From: Clostridia bacterium
GTDB taxonomy: Bacteria; Bacillota; Clostridia; TANB77; CAG-508
Assembly: GCA_017613275.1 (NCBI GenBank)
Contig: JAGAED010000014.1
Span: 1-55,349, forward strand
Reading direction: 5' to 3'
Length of the DNA stretch: 55,349 nt
Both the position numbers and the translations under genes were made by a program. Below, in pieces: positions 50,216 through 55,349 of this stretch (position 1 is the first letter of the stretch; the number at the start of each line of letters is the position of its first letter). The notes under the pieces are model-generated. The model had not been told where the DNA came from. It made no database searches and saw only the letters and a list, made by a program, of their open reading frames with translations.

Positions 50216-50267
50216 GGCTAACATTAAATCTTTTAGGAAAATTTTTAGGGACGCGTCCGAAAAATAT

Positions 50268-50296
50268 TTGCATTTTATTTTAATAAATAGTATAAT
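50268..50296 (+). promoter_or_regulatory. Promoter of the Bax inhibitor-1 family gene
   Basis: TTGCAT, 17 bases, TATAAT, about 30 bases before the ATG. A GGACGCGTCC palindrome flanked by A/T arms lies just upstream (50240-50268) and may be a terminator or operator. Confidence 0.7.
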
Positions 50297-50326
50297 AATA
50301 AGGATAATATAAAAAGGAGGTTAACC

Positions 50327-50983
50327 ATGGACACTCAAACAGAAAATAATTTTTTCACAAGGACATTTTTCTGGATGTTTTTAGGCTTAGTTGGAACTGC
50401 AATTGTTGCTGCATATACATTTTATAGTGGACTATGCTATCAATTAATCTTCTCAAGAAGTTTTGCAGTAATTGCCATTATTGAGTTAATAGCAGTTTTA
50501 GTTTTTTCTTTACTATTTAGAAAACTTTCACCAACTGTTGCAGGAATCATTTACTTTATATATGCTTTCCTAAATGGAATAACATTGTCAACAATATTTG
50601 CATTATATGAATTAAACTCAATTGTAATTACATTTGTCGCAACAGCCGCAATATTTGGTATTTTAGCATATATAGGCTATAAAACACAACGTAGTTTAAC
50701 AGATTGGCGTACAATTTTGACTGTTTTATTAATAGTAGGAATCATCGCAAGTATAATAAACCTTGCTTTACAAAACTCTACACTTGATCTTGCACTTACT
50801 TGGGGAATTCTAATCATATTTGGAGCATTTACAATTTATGACATGAATAAATTGAAAGAAATTTCACAAGATGAAAGCCTAGACCAAGAAAAATTATATA
50901 TATATGGAGCTTTGCAATTGTACTTAGATTTCATTAACATCTTCTTAAGATTGTTAAGACTATTTGCAAGTAGAAGAAATTAA
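50327..50983 (+). CDS. Bax inhibitor-1/YccA family membrane protein
   Basis: 218 residues with seven membrane helices. FTRTFFWMFLGLVGTAIVAA at the N-terminus, AGIIYFIYAFLNGITLSTIF, the DWRTILTVLLIVGIIASIIN segment and LIIFGAFTIYDMNKLKEISQ with the pH-sensing Asp, then YGALQLYLDFINIFLRLLRL, are family hallmarks. Bacterial BI-1 proteins (YetJ in Bacillus) act as pH-sensitive calcium leak channels or handle membrane protein quality. AAAGGAGG lies 6-13 bases before the ATG. Single gene with a terminator right after. Confidence 0.94.
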   Translation: MDTQTENNFFTRTFFWMFLGLVGTAIVAAYTFYSGLCYQLIFSRSFAVIAIIELIAVLVFSLLFRKLSPTVAGIIYFIYAFLNGITLSTIFALYELNSIVITFVATAAIFGILAYIGYKTQRSLTDWRTILTVLLIVGIIASIINLALQNSTLDLALTWGILIIFGAFTIYDMNKLKEISQDESLDQEKLYIYGALQLYLDFINIFLRLLRLFASRRN

Positions 50984-50990
50984 TAAACGT

Positions 50991-51022
50991 AAAAAAGTTG
51001 CTATTAAAATAGCAACTTTTTT
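50991..51022 (+). terminator. Terminator of the BI-1 gene
   Basis: AAAAAAGTTGCTA / complement, perfect 13-bp stem with a six-base loop and closing T run, 5 bases past the stop. Confidence 0.85.
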
Positions 51023-51114
51023 GGTGCGATTTCGAAACAGGTATGCGAAAAAATTACATACTTTGTTTTATGCACTCTTATATAATTCGATTTATTGTTT
51101 TTACTTTAACATAA

Positions 51115-51294
51115 AATTTCAGTTTTTGTCAAGTAATACCGAATCTTTTATTTGATGTAATATGCAAAAAAATTGATATTGCAGAAGATTATGCTCTAGT
51201 TCGTGATTTTGAAAAAGAAACTAGAGTTTCACAAGATGCTGAAAAACAAATACAGAAAGAAGATAGAGAAAAAGAGTGGGATTTAGAAAGATAA
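51115..51294 (+). pseudogene. Unrecognised gene remnant
   Basis: An open frame without a start codon encodes about 59 residues ending KKIDIAEDYALVRDFEKETR, VSQDAEKQIQKEDREKEWDL ER and TAA. The charged helical end and normal codon use look like a true protein C-terminus, whereas upstream bases hit stops in this frame. A 14-bp stem terminator follows at 51319. No family was recognised. The 50984-51371 gap otherwise holds only the terminators. Confidence 0.4.
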
Positions 51295-51318
51295 ATTTTT
51301 TAATTTTCTATAATTTCA

Positions 51319-51353
51319 AAATCTGGTCAAAAGGAATAATTTTGACCAGATTT
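51319..51353. terminator. Stem-loop between remnant and pilin-like gene
   Basis: AAATCTGGTCAAAA / TTTTGACCAGATTT, perfect 14-bp stem with a seven-base loop, 19 bases after the end of the pilin-like gene on the minus strand and 25 after the remnant on the plus strand. T runs are short on both sides. Confidence 0.6.
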
Positions 51354-51371
51354 ATGTCTTGCTAATTACTA

Positions 51372-52812
51372 TTAATCTATTTTTACTTTATTTCCTACAA
51401 TTTTAACTTTATTCATAGGAATAGATACTAATGGGCGAATTCCAAAAATTGTACCTTTGGCATTATATTCACTGGCATCCATGATACCACCACTAGTAAT
51501 AGTACGTAAAAAACTTTTTGCATCACCTTCAGAAGGAGAAGCAAGCCAATATTGACCATAATTGGTTGTATCATATTTGGCTTTATATGGCTCATCAAAA
51601 GAAACAGATGATTTATTATATCCCTCTTTGTTTGAGCTTATACTATCAAATATAGTTCTATTTTCTTTTATATCAATTGATTTTGCTAATAATTCTATTG
51701 TAGGACCTCCAACTGCATAATTTGCTGGGCCAGTTTTATATATTTCCCATTGTTTACTATCACATAAATAAGCAGCTGTTTTTGCATTAACATTTGTATT
51801 TGCACTAGTACATGCTGTTAACCACTTACTATTCCATGTATTTCCATAAGTTAAATCTTGTCCTTCAGTAAAGGGAGTATTAAAACTTTCTGAACCTAAA
51901 TAATTGCTATTTTTCCCATCTATTTTTGTGCATAATTCTAAAATATTTTTTGAAATTATAAATACTTCATTTTCAGTAGCATAAAATACTTGCCATTCTT
52001 CAACATCATTTGCTGTATAGTTTAGAACATCTGCACCTATCATTGTTGGAGTATTTATTAAAGCTTGTGTTGCTGGAATTGATACTTGTGCAACTAAAAC
52101 ATTGCAAGTAGCAGTATAATTTTTATCTCCATAAGTTGCTTTAGCAGTTATTATTGCAGTATCATCATCATTTGCAGTTGTTTTTATTGTTACAACTCCA
52201 TTTAAAACTGTTGCAACATTTGCATTACTTGTTGTCCATTCTATATTTGTTTCTTCTAATTGTTTAAATTTTACAGATAAAGTTGCTGTTCCTCCAGGTG
52301 CAAGTGCAATATCTTTTCTATTTAATTTTATTCGGGGTGTATTTGGAACAATTTCATTCCAAGTTAAAATACCATCATTTAAAGTAATAGTTCCTTCGAT
52401 TTCAAAATCAGTTGTAGAAACCGTTACTGTTGCATCTCCTGTTACATTCTCTATTGTTCCAAAATCTTCTATTTCTATGTTTGCTTTTCCAATTTGATTA
52501 TTTGTTTGATATTTTTGTGCAACTGCTTTTATTACTTCTGTTCCTACTGTTGTTGAAGCATTTTCTGCTGAAACACTATTTCCTACATAAGCTGTTTCCA
52601 TCCCCTGTATTTTTGCATTAACAACTGTCAAACTAATATCATCTTTAGCAGCACCAATATCATTTTTTTGACCTGCCTCATTTGCCTTAGCAGGTGCAGA
52701 ATCACTTCCTGTTAAGCTAGCAATAGTTACTCCGAGCTAAAATCAATAAAACTACAATGGTTATAATCAAAGCAATCAAAGTTATTCCAGTATTTTCCTT
52801 TGTTTTTAACAT
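51372..52812 (-). pseudogene. Pilin-like surface protein with Ig-like domain, frameshifted
   Basis: From ATG 52812 (AAAGGAG upstream) the frame gives a prepilin-type leader MLKTKENTGITLIALIITIV and VLLILA, then breaks. The other frame continues VTIASLTGSDSAPAKANEAG and on for over 440 residues. One extra C (read from position 52734, GCT-C-GGA-GTA) accounts for the shift and destroys the LLILAGVTI consensus. The rest has a bacterial Ig-like (BIG2) region LNRKDIALAPGGTATLSVKF and a C-terminal WLASPSEGDAKSFLRTITSG / GIRPLVSI domain common in clostridial surface proteins. A perfect TTGACA promoter is kept. Either a recent pseudogene or a sequence error. Confidence 0.75.
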
Positions 52813-52847
52813 ATCACATCTTCTCCTTTGTTTTTTATTACAAAATA

Positions 52848-52876
52848 ATTTTAGCATTCATTCAAATGCCTGTCAA
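52848..52876 (-). promoter_or_regulatory. Promoter of the pilin-like gene
   Basis: TTGACA, 17 bases, TAAAAT on the minus strand. It diverges from the XRE gene start. Confidence 0.7.
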
Positions 52877-52921
52877 TGCATTTATTTAAACTCATGATAA
52901 ATTTTTATGAGGTGTTTATCT

Positions 52922-53098
52922 ATGTATTTAAAAAGATTGAAGGAATTAAGAGAAGATCATGATTTAATACAAAAACAAGTTGCAATAGCTTTAAAAATAA
53001 CTAGACAACACTATGGTTTGTATGAAAATGGCGATAGAACATTACCTATTGATAAACTATTTATATTGTCAAAATTCCTAACCCCCTATGAGTTTTGA
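52922..53098 (+). CDS. Truncated XRE-family regulator
   Basis: 58 residues from ATG 52922; the GAGGTG site 8 bases upstream rules out the earlier in-frame ATG. LKRLKELREDHDLIQKQVAI, ALKITRQHYGLYENGDRTLP and IDKLFILSKF form a Cro/CI-type helix-turn-helix, but the usual end of the domain (about ten more residues, then a dimer region) is replaced by LTPYEF and a TGA lying inside a GC-tipped hairpin. It looks cut by a rearrangement. It faces away from the pilin-like gene and might once have controlled it. May still fold as a minimal HTH. Confidence 0.6.
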   Translation: MYLKRLKELREDHDLIQKQVAIALKITRQHYGLYENGDRTLPIDKLFILSKFLTPYEF

Positions 53099-53119
53099 TA
53101 TACTATCAAAACTCGGGGG
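53082..53119 (+). terminator. Hairpin holding the XRE stop codon
   Basis: CCCCC, TAT, GAGTTTTGATA, loop TAC, TATCAAAACTC, GGGGG. The stem has 16 pairs with a three-base bulge. No T run follows. The stop TGA is within the left arm. Confidence 0.5.
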
Positions 53120-53156
53120 CTTTGCGAGGTTATTAATAATCATACACATAACGACT

Positions 53157-53184
53157 GATGACCAGTAGTAAACTACTGGTCATC
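53157..53184. repeat. Perfect hairpin downstream of tRNA-Thr
   Basis: GATGACCAGTAGT / ACTACTGGTCATC, 13-bp arms with a two-base centre. No T run. It may end transcripts of the tRNA-Thr gene (minus) or mark an element end. Confidence 0.5.
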
Positions 53185-53228
53185 TTTCATAGCAATTTAA
53201 CTGGGATTTTCATCCCTTTCATAGCAAT
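53181..53228. repeat. Two-copy direct repeat, period about 32
   Basis: CTTTCATAGCAAT occurs at 53184-53196 and 53216-53228, each preceded by CATC and followed by a T-rich and GGGATT/GGATT part. Only two imperfect copies are present. The rest of 53099-53306 has no gene that I can see. Confidence 0.5.
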
Positions 53229-53306
53229 CTTTTGGATTACTTTCTAATACTATTCTTCAAACTCGCTTGTATGAATAATTACAAGTAGTTCGACGAAAAC
53301 GCATTA

Positions 53307-53382
53307 TGGTGCCACCAGGCAGAATCGAACTGCCGACCTACGGGTTACGAATCCGTTGCTCTACCAACTGAGCTATAGTGGC
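53307..53382 (-). tRNA. tRNA-Thr (anticodon CGT)
   Basis: 76 bases including an encoded CCA. Acceptor GCCACTA / TGGTGGC, D arm TAGCTCAGTTGGTAGAGCA, anticodon loop TTCGTAA giving CGT (reads ACG), and T arm with GTTCGATTC are all seen. The pair closing the anticodon loop is A-C. It stands alone, with a TTGTAC-17-TATATT promoter at 53402-53430. Confidence 0.93.
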
Positions 53383-53401
53383 ATATTTGTCAACTTTTAT
53401 A

Positions 53402-53430
53402 AATATAACATATTATTGTTAATTGTACAA
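53402..53430 (-). promoter_or_regulatory. Promoter of tRNA-Thr
   Basis: Minus-strand TTGTAC, 17 bases, TATATT, ending about 20 bases before the mature tRNA. Confidence 0.55.
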
Positions 53431-53447
53431 TACCTTTAAAAAAATAT

Positions 53448-53476
53448 TTGACTTATATATTTTTTAATGTTATTAT
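53448..53476 (+). promoter_or_regulatory. Promoter of the DUF1064 gene
   Basis: TTGACT, 17 bases, TATTAT on the plus strand, about 60 bases before the ATG. Confidence 0.5.
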
Positions 53477-53537
53477 AAAGAAAACATAGGTTTTTTATTT
53501 TCTATCAAACCTAAATATAATAACAAAGGATTGAATT

Positions 53538-53894
53538 ATGGAACATTGGAGTATAGAAGATTATAATAATTATCAAAACACAAAAAATATAAGAAAAAGC
53601 AAATATAGAGCAAATAAAACATCAGTTGATGGTCATACTTTTGATAGTAAAAAAGAGGCTGACTATTATTGTGAGTTAAAACTGAAGTTACAAGCAAAAG
53701 AGATTAAAGGATTTTGCCTTCAACCCACATTTATTTTAGCTCCTGGATTAAAATACAAAGCTGATTTTGTCGTTTTTAACGATGATAATACCTATGAAGT
53801 AATAGATGTTAAAGGTTTTAAAACAAAAGAATATATTGCAAAAAAGAAGGTTTTTGAGGACAAATTTGATCTAAAAATAGAGGAAATTGACTAA
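53538..53894 (+). CDS. DUF1064 domain protein, phage-type nuclease-like
   Basis: 118 residues. SKYRANKTSVDGHTFDSKKE, ADYYCELKLKLQAKEIKGF, PTFILAPGLKYKADFVVF and TYEVIDVKGFKTKEYIAKKK follow the DUF1064 pattern: FDS-KKEA, YKADF and DVKG match the Glu, Asp and Asp-x-Lys arrangement of restriction-endonuclease-like folds. Such genes are usually carried by phages, where they may act as Holliday junction or packaging nucleases. Here no other phage gene is intact. Own promoter; the TTGACT of the next promoter overlaps its last codons. Confidence 0.82.
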   Translation: MEHWSIEDYNNYQNTKNIRKSKYRANKTSVDGHTFDSKKEADYYCELKLKLQAKEIKGFCLQPTFILAPGLKYKADFVVFNDDNTYEVIDVKGFKTKEYIAKKKVFEDKFDLKIEEID

Positions 53895-53915
53895 TACTGC
53901 CTTTTATGGTATAAT
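53887..53915 (+). promoter_or_regulatory. Promoter of the small exported protein gene
   Basis: TTGACT, 17 bases, TATAAT. The -35 lies within the last codons of the DUF1064 gene. A CTGGG / CCCAG hairpin follows in the leader near 53952. Confidence 0.65.
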
Positions 53916-53985
53916 ATAAGTTATAGCAGAAATGCTAAATTTATAACAAAGCTGGGTAACCCCCAGTGGAAAGGATTGATTAACG

Positions 53986-54303
53986 ATGCACCACCGGCTA
54001 AAAGACATTGTTAGGAATGCTATTGCGGCATTTCTTGTGGTAACGACATGCGTGTCAGCCACAGCCTTGACAATGTCTGGAAGAGAAGAGGAGGATTACG
54101 TCCTCCCTGAGGTGACAACGCCTCACTCGGAACAAGCGGAAGAACCAGAAGAGGTAAAAATACCAACAGGCTATGATGCGGACGTTTCTAAACCAGAAAG
54201 CGGTCCTATACTCAAATCGACCGACGGTATTATTCCTGAACCTATGGGTGATGAAAGCCTTTACTGGGATCGCACATTAGAACTTAACCAGTTCTCAATA
54301 TAA
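53986..54303 (+). CDS. Small exported protein, unknown
   Basis: 105 residues. A basic start MHHRLKDIVRNAIAAF is followed by a hydrophobic helix LVVTTCVSATALT (signal peptide or anchor; VTTC is a poor lipobox). The rest is acidic and low in structure (REEEDYVLPEVTTPHSEQAE, EEPEEVKIPTGYD), ending LYWDRTLELNQFSI. Not recognised. G+C content and codon use (CGG, GCG, GAC) are above those of the neighbours, as in the orphan at 34132. Own promoter and terminator. The AAAGGA site is about 12 bases from the ATG. Likely acquired. Confidence 0.6.
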   Translation: MHHRLKDIVRNAIAAFLVVTTCVSATALTMSGREEEDYVLPEVTTPHSEQAEEPEEVKIPTGYDADVSKPESGPILKSTDGIIPEPMGDESLYWDRTLELNQFSI

Positions 54304-54318
54304 CCGAGTACAATCCTC

Positions 54319-54347
54319 AAAGCAGCCACCGTTTTGGTGGCTGTTTT
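54319..54347 (+). terminator. Terminator of the small exported protein gene
   Basis: CAGCCACC / GGTGGCTG, 8-bp GC-rich stem (53-base-pair-equivalent extension by AA/TT at the foot is partial), loop GTTTT, followed by TTTTGGTT. Confidence 0.8.
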
Positions 54348-54360
54348 GGTTATCTAATAT

Positions 54361-54423
54361 CTACTTTTGCATAATAATAGTTACTGGTCCATCATTGCAG
54401 TATCCGTAAAAGGCTGTCTCCAT
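54361..54423 (-). pseudogene. Probable remnant of D-aminoacyl-tRNA deacylase
   Basis: The minus strand reads METAFYGYCNDGPVTIIMQK before TAG. NDGPVTI near the C-terminus is the well-conserved end of Dtd, which frees tRNA from D-amino acids. The part just before it lacks the expected residues, and an in-frame stop lies upstream, so only the last ~20 codons survive. A short match; moderate confidence. Confidence 0.45.
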
Positions 54424-54458
54424 TTTGAGCAATTAATCCATATCATCCTTCAAGATTT

Positions 54459-54713
54459 TTATAATTTATTATGTTCAAGCCATTTTTTAGCATAAGAGCA
54501 TGTAGCTTGTATCTTTCCATTTCTGGCCTGAATTTCCTTTACAGCTTCTTGAACAAGTTTAGATGCAACCCCTTTACCTCTTAAGCTTTCATCTACAAAT
54601 GTATGATAAATATCAAATAATCCTTTTTTTATTTCTTCAAATTCAATTTCAGCTATCACTTTTCCATTTGCATCTTTTGAATAAATTCTTCCCTCTTCTC
54701 TAATAAATTCCAT
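54459..54713 (-). CDS. GNAT-like N-acetyltransferase, short YjdJ type
   Basis: About 84 residues from ATG 54713, which has AAGGAGAGG a few bases upstream; longer starts are less likely. FIREEGRIYSKDANGKVIAE, DIYHTFVDESLRGKGVASKL with the acetyl-CoA loop RGKGVASKL, and CSYAKKWLEHNKL match the small single-domain GNAT family (PF14542). The substrate of this family is unknown. It stands alone between the probable dtd remnant and tRNA-Asn. Confidence 0.9.
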   Translation of the reverse strand: MEFIREEGRIYSKDANGKVIAEIEFEEIKKGLFDIYHTFVDESLRGKGVASKLVQEAVKEIQARNGKIQATCSYAKKWLEHNKL

Positions 54714-54862
54714 GTTCCTCTCCTTTGCCTTCATGTGCTTCTGTCGTCTCTCCATATACGTAACAAAATTTTACTTTATTTGTTACATTATATATTAAAA
54801 TACATAAAAATAAAAGCGAACAAACAAAAAAATAGTAGAAATCTGAAAATTTCTACTATTTA

Positions 54863-54938
54863 TGGCTCCTCATGTTGGACTCGAACCAACGACCTATCGG
54901 TTAACAGCCGAGCGCTCTACCAACTGAGCTAATGAGGA
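54863..54938 (-). tRNA. tRNA-Asn (anticodon GTT)
   Basis: 76 bases with encoded CCA. Acceptor TCCTCAT / ATGAGGA, D arm TAGCTCAGTTGGTAGAGCG, anticodon loop CTGTTAA giving GTT, and T arm GGTTCGAGTCC. It lies 11 bases after 5S rRNA and is the last gene of the rRNA operon. Confidence 0.96.
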
Positions 54939-54949
54939 ATATATAAAAA

Positions 54950-55066
54950 TCTGGCAACAACCTATCTTCCCAGCAGGGTAACCCGCAAGTATTTTCGGCA
55001 CATTTAAGCTTGACTTCTGTGTTCGGAATGGGAACAGGTATTACCCTAAATGTAATCATCACCAGA
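54950..55066 (-). rRNA. rrf: 5S ribosomal RNA
   Basis: About 117 bases. The minus strand shows TCTGGTGATGATTACA at the 5' end, the conserved CCCATTCCGAACACAGAAGT loop and the closing GTTGTTGCCAGA. Placed between 23S and tRNA-Asn. The gap to 23S (55067-55252) holds only AT-rich spacer. Confidence 0.95.
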
Positions 55067-55252
55067 AAATTGATAACTTTTTAATGTGCTATTAAGTAGT
55101 TTCTACTTAACACTTTTGAATTATACTATATGTATAAATTTTTTGCAAGTATTTTTTTGAAAAAATTTATATTTTTTTAGCACACTCAAAAATACATAGA
55201 TGAAATATTTAGTTTTAGATTTATTTAAATTCGATTACTTTTTATTAAAATT

Positions 55253-55349
55253 GTGGTTAAGCCCTCGATTTATTAGTATTGGTCAGCTCCATGCATTACT
55301 GCACTTCCACCTCCAACCTATCACCATGTCGTCTTCATGGAATCTTACT
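55253..55349 (-). rRNA. rrl: 23S ribosomal RNA, 3' end only
   Basis: The minus strand contains GGTGATAGGTTGGAGGTGGA, AGTGCAGTAATGCATGGAGC and TGACCAATACTAATAAATCG followed by AGGGCTTAACC, the conserved 3' end of 23S rRNA. The 5' part is beyond the right edge. The exact mature end is set at the CTTAACC boundary. Confidence 0.95.

Noticed and set aside
50240..50268. GGACGCGTCC palindrome as another copy of the AT-armed repeat
   Set aside because: It shares only a short CG-rich word with the larger elements and lacks their arms; a terminator or operator is simpler.
53181..53228. CRISPR array remnant
   Set aside because: Only two imperfect copies with no regular spacer and no cas gene anywhere in the window.

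Overview
The window looks like chromosome of a low-GC, spore-forming Clostridia-type Firmicute. Supporting signs are spore genes (cotJA/cotJB, spoIIP, ylbJ, dpaA), a SufCBDSU iron-sulfur operon with the Gram-positive scaffold SufU, murT/gatD, a class D sortase, split Wzz/BY-kinase/PHP-phosphatase capsule regulators, and sigma-A promoters with 17-bp spacers. Almost everything is on the minus strand, ending in an rRNA operon (23S-5S-tRNA-Asn) at the right edge. No finer taxonomic call is made.

Layout, left to right. 0-7 kb: spore coat cotJAB, pyruvate kinase, glucose-6-phosphate isomerase, spoIIP, a small membrane protein and glmM. 7-12 kb: capsule control genes (PHP phosphatase, tyrosine kinase, Wzz), an unknown membrane protein, and a sortase D with an LPXTG-like substrate. 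12-14.4 kb: a scarred segment with two candidate small RNAs, a frameshifted MazF/PemK-like toxin, a UDP-glucose dehydrogenase remnant and an HD hydrolase gene with two in-frame TGA codons. 14.4-33 kb: a long surface-polysaccharide locus read leftward. It starts with galE/vanZ and PglF-, PglE- and PglC-like steps, then has an ATP-grasp/PLP enzyme pair, glycosyltransferases, Wzy, LicD, an IspD/TarI-like cytidylyltransferase, an epimerase, a pyruvyltransferase, Wzx and an acyltransferase. 33-38.8 kb: ylbJ, an orphan gene, uppP, dpaA, a TPR protein and a proline-rich protein. 38.9-42.5 kb: murD, gatD, murT. 42.5-49.4 kb: tcdA, mnmA and sufUSDBC, a sulfur-trafficking block. 49.4-51 kb: a 48-aa membrane protein, a DtxR-family regulator and a Bax-inhibitor-1 protein. 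51-54.5 kb: a second scarred segment with an unknown remnant, a frameshifted pilin-like protein, a truncated XRE regulator, tRNA-Thr, a DUF1064 gene, a small exported protein and a probable dtd remnant. 54.5-55.3 kb: a GNAT gene and the rRNA operon.

How the genes work together: GlmM leads toward UDP-GlcNAc. PglF/PglE/PglC-like enzymes would convert this to an amino-deoxy sugar and load it onto undecaprenyl phosphate. Glycosyltransferases extend it, LicD/IspD-like/pyruvyl/acyl functions decorate it, Wzx/Wzy export and polymerise it, Wzz-kinase-phosphatase control length, and UppP recycles the carrier. MurD and MurT/GatD act on peptidoglycan. No complete novel defence or mobile system was found. 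The less ordinary signals are the two tandem small RNAs, a 14-bp hairpin enclosing the start codon of the TPR gene, a family of AT-armed palindromes, two +1 frameshifts that both place a stray C before GGAG, and the ATP-grasp/PLP pair in a capsule locus without a visible PglD. Positions of short sites were counted by hand and may be off by a base.
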